DNA of 64,000 bases from Rapana venosa (Eukaryota; Mollusca; Gastropoda; Neogastropoda; Muricidae): NCBI GenBank assembly GCA_028751875.1, contig CM054154.1, positions 57,832,567-57,896,566 on the forward strand, read 5' to 3'. This document shows positions 37,653 to 48,845 of the stretch, piece by piece. The position numbers were made by a program, and so were the translations under genes. Numbering within the stretch: position 1 is the first letter of the stretch; each line of letters begins with the position of its first letter. Under the pieces are notes generated by a model. The model ran no database searches, was not told the origin of the DNA, and was given only the letters and a program-made list of their open reading frames with translations.

Positions 37653-37867
37653 TGAAATACGTGATCAATACAATTAGGTTTGGTAAAAAGAAAGGATCCA
37701 TCCACGTATAGCGAACTAATTATAATGTTAACATTGGCGTATATACATTTACAGTAAATAAAAAAGTGAAATACGTGATCAGTACAATTAAGTTTGGCAA
37801 AAAGAACGGGTCCATCCACGTATAGCGAACTAATTATAAAGATAACATTGGCGTATATACATTTACA
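37653..37867. repeat. Two 114-bp tandem repeats in the LINE-D 3' UTR
   Basis: 'gaaatacgtgatcaatacaa' at 37653 recurs as 'gaaatacgtgatcagtacaa' at 37767. Each unit continues through 'ccatccacgtatagcgaact' and 'aacattggcgtatatacatt'. The units differ by a few substitutions. Both are also visible in the degraded copies near 4890-5060. Confidence 0.88.
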
Positions 37868-38007
37868 AATCACCTAGTTTATACAAAATAAAGGAAAAAG
37901 AAAAATCAAACTGAAATGCAAAAACAACATTCGATTCGACCATCCATTCAAATTACAAGTAAATCTGCTTACTTGAGAATACATTGCTCTTTAAGGTGAC
38001 TATATCA

Positions 38008-38256
38008 TCACATGTTTATATAGTTAATGCTGACATGGCTTTGTCTTAATTTTTGTGCTTCTGCAATAAACTTAGCTACATATTTAATTACATGTTCGTT
38101 TTCAGACGACAAAATATAAATAATAACTGGACTTTCTGTTTCTTGTAGACTTAGGAAATTATGTGTCTTTCGTATAGTTTCATATGCTTTACATTGAAAC
38201 AAAAATTGAATTTCATCGTCAACAGTATGACCACATAATGGACATGGTAATTGCAT
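38008..38256 (-). CDS. LINE-D C-terminal Cys-rich end
   Basis: An 82-residue frame beginning QLPCPLCGHTVDDEIQFLF, then QCKAYETIRK. The C-x2-C ... D-E-x-x-F-L-x-x-C pattern is found at the C-terminus of many LINE proteins. It probably binds nucleic acid or zinc, though the final His/Cys ligand is not certain. It continues the frame group of 38345-38776 after a frameshift and ends at a stop at 38008. Confidence 0.75.
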   Translation of the reverse strand: MQLPCPLCGHTVDDEIQFLFQCKAYETIRKTHNFLSLQETESPVIIYILSSENEHVIKYVAKFIAEAQKLRQSHVSINYINM

Positions 38257-38344
38257 GGCTGTCTCAGTCTGGAACCATCTTTTATTTGCATTAAAACCCA
38301 GTGTTCTTAACCTGAATCGAGCATAATTAAGCCTGTGCCATTTA

Positions 38345-38776
38345 TCAGTAACTATTGATAGATATTTTTCTGTCTGGAATACAGATTTGAACCCAAAAAA
38401 ACCCAGCTATATTTATTTTTACTTTCCAAATCTGAGTGCCAGTTTTGTTTAAAAGAGCAAATAAGCCTATCTTTGAATTCCGAAAGAAACTGGCGCTCAT
38501 CCATACAATCCCAAAGCCATGCTCTGACAAAACTCTTTTAACTTGATATACCCAGTTCTCTTTACCCAATTCCATCTGTATAATTAACATGTCGTAAGGC
38601 TGTCTACATAAACGTGTTTGTGGAAGTTTCAATAGTTTTAACCAATATCTAATGCATTTCACAAAGGTTCTTATATATAAAGGATATCTTCCTGTCACTC
38701 CATATAGTACAGTATTAGATGAATGTATTGACATATTTAAAAAACGTTTCATGGCAAATGTGTGAACTTTTTCCAT
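38345..38776 (-). CDS. LINE-D C-terminal region
   Basis: A 143-residue frame: KVHTFAMKRFLNMSIHSSN, YGVTGRYPLYI, KCIRYWLKLLKLP, then VKRVLSEHGFGIVW. This block between the RT thumb and the Cys-rich end is conserved in one-ORF LINEs of this type. Its biochemical role is unknown to me. It lies upstream of 38256 with one frameshift between. Confidence 0.72.
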   Translation of the reverse strand: MEKVHTFAMKRFLNMSIHSSNTVLYGVTGRYPLYIRTFVKCIRYWLKLLKLPQTRLCRQPYDMLIIQMELGKENWVYQVKRVLSEHGFGIVWMSASFFRNSKIGLFALLNKTGTQIWKVKINIAGFFWVQICIPDRKISINSY

Positions 38777-39022
38777 GTGCGTATTTACATATAAGCCCCA
38801 TTATTTCTGAAGCGTAGATAAGCATGGTTCTATCTGTGTGTCAAATAATTTCCAGAATAGGGAACAGTCTATTGAGTTCAGCTTTCGTAATGTTTTTAGG
38901 ATTTCTATTACACTTTTTTTCCCCTTCCTACAAGATTCTTGCCATGCAAAATTTAGACTTAGCTTTGTTGAAAACACCATCCCTAAATATTTATACGTAT
39001 TAACTATTTTTACATCAGCATT

Positions 39023-40139
39023 TCAATAAAACCATTTTTCACGCACTGATAAATGATCACCCATTCTAAAAACAATAATGTTTGTTTTTTCCATATTTAC
39101 TGACAAATCAAAATTATCTACCTCCTCTTTTAAGATATTTAACTGTTGCTGCAAACCGATAACAGTCTCAGACAAAAGAATAATATCGTCAGCAAAAAGT
39201 AGTAAGAACACCTCGATTGCGCCAGGAATTATTTGAATGCCATGTTTTCCTTTTCTTGATAACTCAATAGTTAGCTCATTTATAAAGAACGAAAACATCC
39301 GTGGGCTCAAAATACAACCCTGCTTCACTCCCTTGGGGCATTCAAAGAAATGTGAATATTCATTTCTTGCACGCACACACGCTAGTACTGAATTATAAAT
39401 AGCTCTGAGGGCCATATATAATTTCCCTTTTCACACCGTTTTTTCGTAGTACATTCCACAATATATTTCTATTCACAGAATCAAAGGCCTTTCTAAAATC
39501 AACAAAAGCAACATAAATTTTTTTACTGGACAGCAAATGTTTTTGAACGAGAGAGTAAAGAGTAAATATATGATCTACAGTGCTGTACTTCGCTCTAAAT
39601 CCCGCTTGCTCTTCAAATATTTTTTCTTCGTTATCTGCCCACTGAGTTAATCTCTTATTCAAAATGAAAGTATTAAGTTTACTTAATACTCTGGTGAGAG
39701 CAACTCCGCGATAGTTATCAGCATTATTAACATCTTTTTTATGTATCGGAATTATTACTGATTTTGCCCACTGCAAAGGGAAATCACTCTTTTCAAACAG
39801 CAGGTTAAATAACTGAACAAGAAAAGTAATTACAGCTGAGTTTGCATATTTCAGCATTTCTCCAATTATTTTATCAGGTCCAGCACTTTTTCCTGTTTTT
39901 AAATGTTTAATAGCATCAATAATCTCATTCTGAGTTATAGGATTATTAAACAATGGTTCAAACATATTTTCATCTTCTTGTAGTACTTCCACATTATCTT
40001 GTGTTTCTGCACAATTAAAGTAATTAAAAACCTTCAAAAAATGATCATACCATTGTTGAATAGTGATGTTATTATATACTAGTGACTTACGACTAACAGA
40101 TCTGATGATGGACCAGAACGTTTTGGAGTCATTAGACAA
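39023..40139 (-). pseudogene. LINE-D reverse transcriptase
   Basis: Two overlapping frames (40139-39393 and 39415-39023) joined by one single-base shift near 39405. First frame: HLKTGKSAGPDKIIGEML (motif 0), AKSVIIPIHKK (1), NYRGVALTRVLSKL (2), EEQAGFRAKYST, VAFVDFRKAFDSVNR (A, catalytic Asp). Second frame: GVKQGCILSPRMFSFFINEL (B), LLFADDIILLSE (C, both Asp), SVNMEKTNIIVFR (D region). All RT motifs are present, so apart from the frameshift the enzyme looks complete. The single shift may be a sequencing error. Confidence 0.88.
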
Positions 40140-40192
40140 ATCTTTAAGTTTCTCTGATCTCTTTTCGTCAAAGTCTTTTTCTTTTGTTTTTC

Positions 40193-40702
40193 TTAGACTG
40201 ATGTATTATTTTCGTGCGGTAGTGTACATATTTTCTGTTTATCTACATTCGTTTTATAACTTTGAAATCGTTTTAATAGTCTCTTAACTTCTTGTTTCTT
40301 TTGCTCACATTCAGCATCGAACCAGTCTTTACATTTTTTTCTACCTTTTCTAACTGCTCTGTCCATGCATGCAGCAGCCCTACATAAGGCCTTCACAAAG
40401 TGATCTACACTGTTATTCACATCCGTGTTCAATAGCTGAGAGGCTGTTTCTATGCTTTCTTGAAATTCTGCACTATCTAATTCATGTTTATATACCTCTA
40501 CAAAATCTTCTGACCATATAATCTTTTCTACACTCTCTTCTTCTCTACTTTCGATACTAACACAGTCATTATCTACTTTCCATGTTATTTCACGGGGCGG
40601 TGCTACGAATAACACACTCCCCAATACACAGATCAAAAAAATGATAACAATTGACTGGTACAAGAAAATAATCAATAACGCTGCATCCATTAGGAGACAC
40701 AA
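40193..40702 (-). CDS. LINE-D endonuclease-RT connector
   Basis: The last about 130 residues carry a helix-rich connector: VEKIIWSEDFVEVYKHEL, ASQLLNTDVNNSVDHFVKAL, MDRAVRKGRKKCKDWFDAEC, EQKKQEVKRLLKRFQSYK. 'WFDxEC' is a hallmark between endonuclease and RT in several LINE clades. The first about 35 residues are an out-of-frame reading of the endonuclease end, whose true frame gives VSPNGCSVIDYFLV. Confidence 0.75.
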   Translation of the reverse strand: MCLLMDAALLIIFLYQSIVIIFLICVLGSVLFVAPPREITWKVDNDCVSIESREEESVEKIIWSEDFVEVYKHELDSAEFQESIETASQLLNTDVNNSVDHFVKALCRAAACMDRAVRKGRKKCKDWFDAECEQKKQEVKRLLKRFQSYKTNVDKQKICTLPHENNTSV

Positions 40703-41354
40703 AGGTATAATCCCCCTCCTATCACCTCACAACAACCATTCAGAATCCTCATGTCAAACATAAAACATAAATCTAGCAAGGACCTGCCAAAATTGTTCAT
40801 CGTTTCATCCTTAGAGGCACGCACACAAAGTTCATCATTCACATCATCATACTCCACATCATCCAAGTAATTTGACATCACTTCAAGGTCGGCTTGTTCC
40901 TTGCCAGTCCTGGCATTCAAGTCTCCTACAATCATGAAATTAAAGTCATCTATTTGAAAATATTGCAATAATGTTTCCTCTAATAATACAACACCATCTT
41001 TAATTAATTTTTCATTGTAAAGAGGACCACCTTCTGGCACAATATAGCACGCTATCAAAATAACATCTTTATCCAAATTAAAAATACGTTTGTTTATTCT
41101 AATGGCAATCTGTTGTCACACTCTATTTCAATTTCTTTTACGTGTTTTTCTAAAGACCTTCTTACTAATAGAAGCACTCCTCCAGATTTCCTTCCATGAT
41201 GGGACAGTTTTTGAGCCGGGACATGAAACTTTATATAATCTAGAAAAACACCACTGTAATCAAAATTAGAGTCAAGAAAAGTTTCAGTGAGGCACCCAAA
41301 ATCGAAATTATTTACATAGTTTATAAAGGAGACATCTTTTAATTTGCTGTACAA
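40590..41354 (-). pseudogene. LINE-D APE-type endonuclease
   Basis: Pieces in order: LYSKLKDVSFINYVNNF and CLTETFLDSNF (catalytic Glu) at 41354-41094; KLSHHGRKSGGVLLLVRR; then MIVGDLNARTGKEQAD (Asp-Asn) in the frame 41076-40690; then SVIDYFL (catalytic Asp) in a third frame around 40660. This enzyme would nick target DNA for target-primed reverse transcription. The final Asp-His motif is not clearly readable. Two frameshifts separate the parts. Confidence 0.82.
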
Positions 41355-41385
41355 GTTTTCACCATTATAATTTAAAAATGTCCAT

Positions 41386-41640
41386 TCACTTGATGGCCAG
41401 GCCTGTCCTAGCCTTTCTTAAGCTGCTAGGGCGCTGACTCCTGCGACTGTCTTTGCTGTCACTGGCTGCTTTGCCGCGAGCAGACGACTTGCGCGGCAGG
41501 TTACGCAGGAAATCACGCATCCCTGTCTGCTGGTAGGACAGAGGCCCGTCACGTGCTGCACGCCCCTCACTGGCAGTAGGACACGCCACGTCACAGCGAG
41601 GGGAATCCCCGCCAACCGTCGCTGAGCTCTCCCTCTCTCT
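41386..41640 (-). CDS. LINE-D basic N-terminal segment with PIP-like motif
   Basis: An open frame from the GA-rich border down to a stop at 41386, ahead of the endonuclease (which is in another frame after a stop). It contains YQQTGMRDFLRNLPRKSS and then a Ser/Arg/Lys-rich stretch (DSKDSRRSQRPSSLRK). QTGMRDFL at 41529-41506 fits the PCNA-interacting consensus Q-x-x-[MLI]-x-x-F-[FYL]-like form. No ATG is seen near the start, so initiation is unclear. The degraded copies do not preserve the motif. Confidence 0.55.
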   Translation of the reverse strand, partial: RERESSATVGGDSPRCDVACPTASEGRAARDGPLSYQQTGMRDFLRNLPRKSSARGKAASDSKDSRRSQRPSSLRKARTGLAIK

Positions 41641-42310
41641 CTCTCCTCATTTTGTAGTCCAGTTGTTGATTCCGAACTCTCTTTCTCATTTTCTAGCGAA
41701 GGTGTTGCTTTCTGAACTCTCTCTCTCATATGCTAGCTAAAGTTATTGCTTTCTTAAATCTCTCTCCTTTTTTCTATCTGAAGGTGTTGTTTTCTAAACT
41801 CTCTCTCTCTCCTCATTTTCTAGCTCAAGTTGTTGCTTTCTAAACTCTCTCATTTTCTAGCTCAAGTTGTTGCTTTCTGAACTAACTCTCTCTCTCTCTC
41901 TCTCTCTCTCCTCTCTCGTCTCTCATCTCTCTCTCTCTCTCTCTCTCTCATATGCTAGCTCAAGTTATTGCTTTCTTAAATCTCTCTCTCCTCTTTTTCT
42001 ATCTGAAGTTGTTGCTCTCTGAACTCTATCTCTCATTATCTTCCAATTCAATTTGTTGCTTTCTGAACTCTATCTCATTTTCTAGCTTCAGCTGTTGCTT
42101 TCTGAACTATCTCTCTCATTTTATAGCTGAAGTTGTTGCTTTCTGAAGTCTCTCTTTCATTTTCTAGTTGAAATTGTTGCTTTCTTAAGTCTCTAATTTT
42201 ATAGCTGAAGTTGTTGCTTTCTGAAGTCTCTCTCTCATTTTCTAGCTCAAGTTGTTGCTTTCTGAAAACTCATTTTCTTGCTTAATTTGTTGCCTTCTGA
42301 TCCCTTGCTT
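41640..42310. repeat. 41-bp-type minisatellite, irregular
   Basis: About 15 units around 'ttttctagctcaagttgttg' plus 'ctttctgaactctctctctc', with CT expansions (about 41880-41950). Related to the array at 1-400. It directly abuts the 5' side of LINE-D. Confidence 0.85.
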
Positions 42311-42549
42311 ATCATTTTCTTATTGCTCTTTGTACTCCCTATCTTTAGCTTTTGTTTTTCATATCTGTCATAGCAGTGTTCAACATAGCTAGCTAATTTT
42401 CCCCGTCAAATCCAAAATTTTTCCTCGCTGAAGAAATGACTCATATAGCTTTTCCTCTGCTTCAACAACTGTTTCTTCCTTTTGCAAAATGTTTGAAATT
42501 ATTAAATGAACAGAAATCAATAGAACAAGATTTTAAAAAATATGAACAC

Positions 42550-43011
<462 letters not shown>

Positions 43012-45044
43012 AATACTTCATCATAGAACACAGAAATAAAACTGCACATATATAAAAGTTAATGAAACAACATGAACAGAAGCAATTTAAATGTACACAA
43101 TATGTATCACCTTCTGACACAATGTTACCACTAGCAGTTTAGCTCATACTAACTGAAAAACAACAAATTGCATAAGTCTTTCAGAAACTGTTAACAGAAA
43201 TCTTTCTTCTGTTTGCACAGGATACTACACACTTATGCTTCCAACTCAAATAGAGAAGGCATACTAAACTATATCAATATCACACTGATGCTGAACAAGT
43301 CATCTGAAAAAAATAATAACAATTAATACTCTCAGTAACACCAGTGAAAAAAAGAAAAAAACCCTGTCACACACAAAAACTGTTGCACAGCTATCAACAG
43401 CAATCTATTGTGAACAATACCACTAACAAGTGACTATCATAGTATCAATCACAAAACCAGCATGAAAACAAAACAAACACACCATCAAATCACTGTATTA
43501 GCCAATAATAACAGTTATGCTGTACTTCCAAATATTATCACTGCACTACCACAGTGAAATGAAAATCAAGATTACCAACCATAAACCTACATCATTGTAC
43601 ACATTAGTGAGAAAAAACTTCATTTCAATACAGGGCAAGGTAAATCTCGGTTACCTGCCTTCTATAGTTTCTGTGAGAAAAAATCTCCTCACTAAGTCAA
43701 TATCAACACTGAGAGAGTAGTCAGGATCACAACTGTTATAACATGAGATTTAGCCCTTATTCTAGATCTAAAATTCTCTTGTGCACATTAAAGTTCAATC
43801 ACATTTTGTGCATACATGGACGTGCACATCCTTTCATAAATTCACACTGACTCAAAGACAGAACAAAATTTATTTAAAATATAATAAATATTTCTATCTC
43901 AAATGTTGCAATCTTTCTCTCACAGCCACACACATATGCACACAAACTATCCAGAAACTCCATTGAGATCTCATACATGTAATTATTAGAAATAAACCAT
44001 CAAATACACAATCATGTTACATTCACACTTACACTGGGAGTTAATAGTTAATAACAATTCACATCAAACTTGCTATTCCAGAAACTTCAGTGATATTTCA
44101 CATGTATAACTATCAAAAAGAAACCATGAAATGCTCAACATACACAATCACGTGACATTCACATTCACACTGAGTTTGACTGTTGATAACATTTCATTTC
44201 ATATCAAACTTGCCACTTGGTTTCCCAGCGGCATAACATAGTGTATTCTGAAGGCTGGAATCCCATGCTCCAGGCCAAGTTGGAAGTTATCTGGATTGTC
44301 AGGACCCCTTCCTCCCCACACTGCACCATGCTAAACCAGCAGCAAAAAGTTCAATCTCCCAATCATCCCAGGGAGGAACTATATAGGCCTAGCACAGCAT
44401 TTTGTCTGCCTTGTTCTGTCACCAACTATCGTCTCTGACTAGGGACAAGCCTAGAAAGGTCCTTCAAACAAAGAACCTCACTTCATGTTTTTGGCAACAC
44501 TCCACAACTAAAATTATACCAAAACTTTGGTAACACTTCACAAGTGTAAAATGCAGCCAAACCAATTTGTAACATCAATCAAAACATAAATTCTATTTCC
44601 AAAGACAGCAAAGCTGACAAAGCCAAAACTGGAATAAAGCCCCATTTTTTAAAAGATAAAAGCAACAACAAAAACTGTACAAAATAAAAAAGGGAACAAA
44701 AAGCCTATGTTGGACATACAAGTATAGCCAACCCAGAAGTATGAAATCAAACAGAAAAACCCTGATCTGATTGGTGGAGAGCAACCAAGCACTTTCACTC
44801 AATCACTACTACAACCAATGAAAACCATTCTTTTCTGCTGCCACCAATTATATAGGTTCATGAGCAGAGGGTGTGATTTGAAAGGTATGTATGAATGTGC
44901 ACACTTCCCAACAACTGCACGGATTCAAGCTGTGCCTTTGAAATGCTCTGTTCCCCCCCAATTGAGCAATATATCACTATAATTATGGTTAGCTTACCTT
45001 ATGAAAACTGCACATTCTCTCAAAGATTTAGAGAAATATAGATC
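43012..45044. other. AT-rich DNA, no gene seen
   Basis: No frame with recognisable protein similarity and no RNA gene. Short frames (for example 44217-44438) have no codon or motif support. Corresponds to 9665-11376. Confidence 0.6.
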
Positions 45045-45175
45045 ATTAAGAGAGAGAGCGAGCGAGAGAGAGAGCGGGGGAGAGAGAGAAGAGAGAGAGG
45101 AGAGTAGAGGAGAGGAGAGAGAGAAGAGAGAGAGAGAGAGAGGAGAGAGAAGAGAGAGAGGAAGTAAAAAGATGA
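45045..45175. repeat. GA microsatellite
   Basis: Imperfect (GA)n, about 130 bp. Its counterpart is 11377-11515. Confidence 0.92.
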
Positions 45176-45645
45176 GAGGGGGGAACACTAATACACAATC
45201 CACACTAATTCCATTGGATATAAATATTTTTATTACTGAACAATGAAGTCACACTGAAGCTAGCGAGTAGCATTGCATTGCAGACACAAAGACACCACAA
45301 ACTGTCTCCTGAAAACAAAAGATCACCAGAAAAAACCATCATTGAAATTGTTGCATAAACAAAAGGGTCCATCAACAGAGGAAGTAAGGTAAACCAAACT
45401 AGGAACTATCATGGCCTACTGGATCAGAGCCAATGGTTACAAAAATATGAAAACGCGACTTTGCAAATACCTTCAATAGTTTGAAAAAAAATATGTTAAA
45501 TGTTTCATAAGCAATACAAAGAAATGTGCATTCTTAGTATTTCCTGAATGGTGTTTATTATGCTATATAGCAAGAATTTGACTACAAGACTAATTTCTGA
45601 AATAATTATATGCATAACAAATTATTTTCTTCTCATTTACCGCGC

Positions 45646-45652
45646 ACGTGCA

Positions 45653-45700
<48 letters not shown>

Positions 45701-45722
45701 TGTGTGTGTGTGTGTGTGTGAG
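45646..45722. repeat. TGCG then TG microsatellite
   Basis: (TGCG)n for about 50 bp passes into (TG)n and (GA)n. The tetranucleotide part can form alternating purine-pyrimidine (Z-prone) DNA. The degraded counterpart at 11949-12012 is mostly GT. Confidence 0.9.
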
Positions 45723-46348
45723 AGAGATCAAAATCAGAAAACTTTTTTTCCATTATATGACACCAAATATAAACCTGTTTGTGAGTGTATATATATATAT
45801 ATGTATGCATGTATGTGTGTGTGTACGGGTAATTTACATTATGAATTTAACCAAATGAAGGATCTGAAAGTCTGAAAGTGGTGTGACCCTGTTGTTTTGA
45901 AAATGGAGGCAGATTTGATTTGCAAACACCGCTCCTTCCTAAATGACACCAATAGTTTAGATCTTGTCCGAATCAGCAGAATACCCATAATATCATAAAA
46001 CTGAATACAAACACAATAGAAGCATCCAGTACAAAATAGCCATTTTCATAAATCAACAATGACTATTTTGATTGAAAAAAAAACAAATATTGCACACAAC
46101 ACTATCTGCTTGGTCAACGGAGACAGTTTGATTTCTAAGAGACAACACGGAAACAATCTCCAAAGGTACCCTACCATGGCTCCAACAGCCTTCAAATCTA
46201 AGGGTCAACACAGCGAGAAACTGGAAAGGGTAACAAAGGCCAAGCAAAACAAAAAAAAAGACGAAACTGAATCAATTAAACAGAAAAAAGAATTTTTACC
46301 TAATTTTGACCCTGATCCATAATTATTGTGACTTTGACACACCTAGTG

Positions 46349-46371
46349 CCCCCCCCCCCCCCCCCCCCCCC
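46349..46371. repeat. Poly-C run of 23
   Basis: Twenty-three C in a row. Its length is unlikely to be reliable. No genes are seen between 45723 and this run. Confidence 0.9.
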
Positions 46372-46469
46372 AAATGAATAATCACAACCAATGCAGAATA
46401 TTGTATTTCAACTTTGATCACATCAATGAGAGTGACAATGACTTAACAACTGTTTAGTCGTGGCTTCCT

Positions 46470-47212
46470 CTCACCTTCACCTATCCCGTAGTCCTATGGA
46501 CCATTGGGGCACTACTGAACATTTTGCAGTCAGCTTCCTCCACTCCCCGCGGTCCTCTGCTTTCTGTAGCAAGTCGTTCCACTCAAGGCTACCAGTCCAC
46601 TCTCTGATGTTGTCTTCCCATCGTTTTCTCTGTCTGCCTCTTCGTCTCCCTCCTTGTACTGTTCCCTGTAGCAGGACAGTCTTGGCCAGTCCAGATGTTC
46701 GTGTGACATGCCCGAACCACTTAAATTTGCGTTTTTTTCACTGAAGTCAAGATTTTTTCATACAGTCTGATGGCGTTTTCTAATTTGGTTTTAAACTCCC
46801 TCATCAGTGATGTGATTCTGTATGAGATACCAAGGGGTTTGCGAAAGCTATCTCCATTGCCTGTATCTTCTTTCAATGTCCACTGTTATGGTCCACGTTT
46901 CAAAATGCGTTCAAAACTATGGACATGGTCAGGGAACGCATCAGTCTGATCTTGAAGCTGGTGGCGATGTTGTTGTTCCAGTGGACTTTCAGTTTGGTCA
47001 TTGCAGCTGTGGTCTGGGCTGTCCTGGAGAGAATTTCAGGTTTTGATCCTTCATCCTATACCATAGCTCCCAGATAGATGAAGTTGTGGAAGGTCTTGCC
47101 TTCTATAATTATGTCGGTGCTGATGTCATTGGCATCATTTGTCATCAACTGGGTTTTCTCTGCACTGATCTGCATGCCATTGTGGCTAACTATTTTTAAA
47201 TGATTCATGTAC
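46470..47212 (-). pseudogene. RTE-2 LINE C-terminal domain
   Basis: Minus-strand reading with several frameshifts: QISAEKTQLMTNDAN (after RT motif C), IIIEGKTFHNFIYLGA, MTKLKVHWNNNIA, then KRKFKWFGHVTRTSGLAKT, GGRRRGRQRKRWEDNIREW and LTAKCSVVPQWSIGLRDR before a stop at about 46470. The 'WFGHV.R' and 'RRGRQRKRWEDN' blocks are classic RTE-type C-termini. It begins at the SINE boundary (47213), so the rest is missing. The second half of the RT fusion at 59557-60017 belongs to a similar family (SAEKTKLMSNSA). Confidence 0.82.
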
Positions 47213-47625
47213 AGTGGATCGGTGGTCTAGAGGTAACGCACCTGCCTAAAGAGCGAAAAGTCCGTGTCGGAAGTGTGCGGTGGAATAATCCCCGTTTGGG
47301 CCAGAAACTTTTCCCCCATCCACTGGACCATGAGTGGTGGTTTGGGTGCTAGGCTTTCGGGTGACACGATAAACCGAGTTCCCGTGTGTTACATATGATA
47401 TTTAGCGCACGCAAAAGAACCCACGGCAAAAAGATAGTTGTCCCTGGCAACATTATGTAGAAAAAAGCCACTCTGGTAGGCAAACAAATAGTCACAGTCA
47501 GGAAAAGAAAAAAATAACGGGTGGCGCTGCTCTTGTGGCGACGCGCTCTCCCCCAGGGAGAGCAGCCCGAATTTCAGGCAGAGAAATCTGCCGTGACTTA
47601 AAGTGGTATACAATAGCGTTGCACG
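47213..47625 (+). mobile_element. tRNA-derived SINE, nearly complete
   Basis: The tRNA-like head 'ggtggtctagaggtaacgca' carries an A box; a decayed B box lies near 47275. The body has 'gggccagaaacttttccccc', 'gataaaccgagttcccgtgt', 'acgcaaaagaacccacggca' and 'agttgtccctggcaacatta'. The 3' part has 'ggtggcgctgctcttgtggc', 'gacgcgctctcccccaggga', 'gagcagcccgaatttcaggc' and 'agagaaatctgccgtgac'. I recognise the 3' blocks as a SINE common in gastropod sequence, from memory. It sits exactly at the end of the RTE-2 fragment. Confidence 0.82.
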
Positions 47626-48629
47626 CAAGAGTTGTAGAACCAAAGTGGTTTTCAGTTGCATTTCAAGTGACAGGTGGATATTTGCGACAAAACAAATAGC
47701 ACAACAAAAGATAAATCAGCAACCCAAGTAAACCACCCTGCTCTCTCAAAAATTTTTAAAAAAACGAATGAAGAAAAACAACCATCAGCGCACTTTACAA
47801 CAAATACATTAACCCACAGTAAAATACCGGTGCAGAGTAAGACAAGACTGGCAAATGAAGATATTTTATGTATGTTAAAAGAAACAAGTTATCTTTAGGA
47901 AACGAATACACAAAAGGAACCTGCTTACAATAACTACAAAAACAAGCTTTCTGGTAGGTTGGTGTGGGAGGTGGTGGTAGGGATAGTTAGGAAAGTAGCA
48001 TCAGCCATCAATCCTTTGTAGTCATTCAAGTTGAACACCATTCCATTATCAGCCGAGTCTATGTGATACTGAGGAGTGACTGTGTGATCATTCTTCTCCT
48101 TTTTATCTCATAATTCTGAGATTTAGACGACAATTGTTCGCTTTTGGAAAAGTAAAACTGGAGAGGTTTAAGCTGACTGATGGTACAAAGGTATTGCATC
48201 TTGAAGTCTTTCTTTTCATAACCTACCTCAATTTAAAATGAAAACATTCCTTTAGAGTTACAGCAACTTGCGTCCTTTTCAATACTGATGTGATGAAGTA
48301 CACGCATTGAATTTCCTCAGTTTAAAGTTGTCAGAGTCTAAAGAGAAACAAATTCTACTGACTGGAAAAATGCTCAAAATAAAACTGACCGATCAACATT
48401 TGTTGTCACTTCTGAAATCATATTCTCAATTTGCACGTTTCAGCAAAGTCATTTTTCATTATCAAGAATGTCCATTCTGAATTTCTCTATGTCGGCAGAT
48501 ACGATTTGTTATCGAAAATGTTTCAGACTTGTTTTGCAAAATTTGGCAAATGCACTTTTTGTCATCTTAATTTACCATTCTAGGTTTCCAACTTTTGGCA
48601 GATAATGTTTTGCTCTTTCTATTCCAAGT
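47626..48629. other. AT-rich DNA, no gene seen
   Basis: No recognisable protein, repeat or RNA. Corresponds to 13741-14704. Confidence 0.55.
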
Positions 48630-48845
48630 TTGCACGTTTTGGGGACAATAAACCGAGGTCCCGTGTGCAAACACACGCAGAACATCTCGCGCACACGTTT
48701 AAACCCGTTACGCTTTTTGGAAGAGTAGGCCATTGTGTGCCGGTGGGAACGGATGACAAAATTTACAAAACTGAATACACACGGGGACTGGATGAAAAAA
48801 GCTCAAGAGTACTTATTCCATTATCCTTGAAATAAACGAATATTT
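48630..48845 (+). mobile_element. SINE tail fragment
   Basis: Carries 'aataaaccgaggtcccgtgt', 'acacacgcagaacatctcgc', 'gagtaggccattgtgtgccg' and 'gacaaaatttacaaaactga', the same blocks as 31410-31545. The tRNA-like head is absent, so it is 5'-truncated. Confidence 0.75.

Larger units (their letters stand above)
37570..41640 (-). mobile_element. LINE-D, near full length, minus strand
   Basis: Minus-strand order: basic N-terminal segment (41640-41386), APE-type endonuclease (41370-40590), connector (40702-40193), RT (40139-39023), a conserved C-terminal region (38776-38345), a Cys-rich end (38256-38008), then a 3' UTR with two 114-bp repeats and the terminus from 'ccccttgtcaaaaggcctag' to 'gacaataaact' (37615-37570). 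Only about six single-base frameshifts separate the pieces, so the element is young or well preserved. Clade not assigned: a one-ORF EN-RT LINE with a CPLC-type end. Degraded copies: 4840-8450 and 21224-24834. Confidence 0.85.

Noticed and set aside
38838..40287. Plus-strand frames of 63-74 residues
   Set aside because: Shadows of the minus-strand LINE-D RT.
45610..45875. Cys/Arg/Ala/Val-rich 75-82-residue frames, briefly considered as a small secreted peptide
   Set aside because: The Cys-rich part is a translation of (TGCG)n/(TG)n.
46460..46744. 94-residue plus-strand frame with His/Ser/Pro-rich sequence
   Set aside because: Antisense of the RTE-2 C-terminal domain, which has clear family motifs on the other strand.
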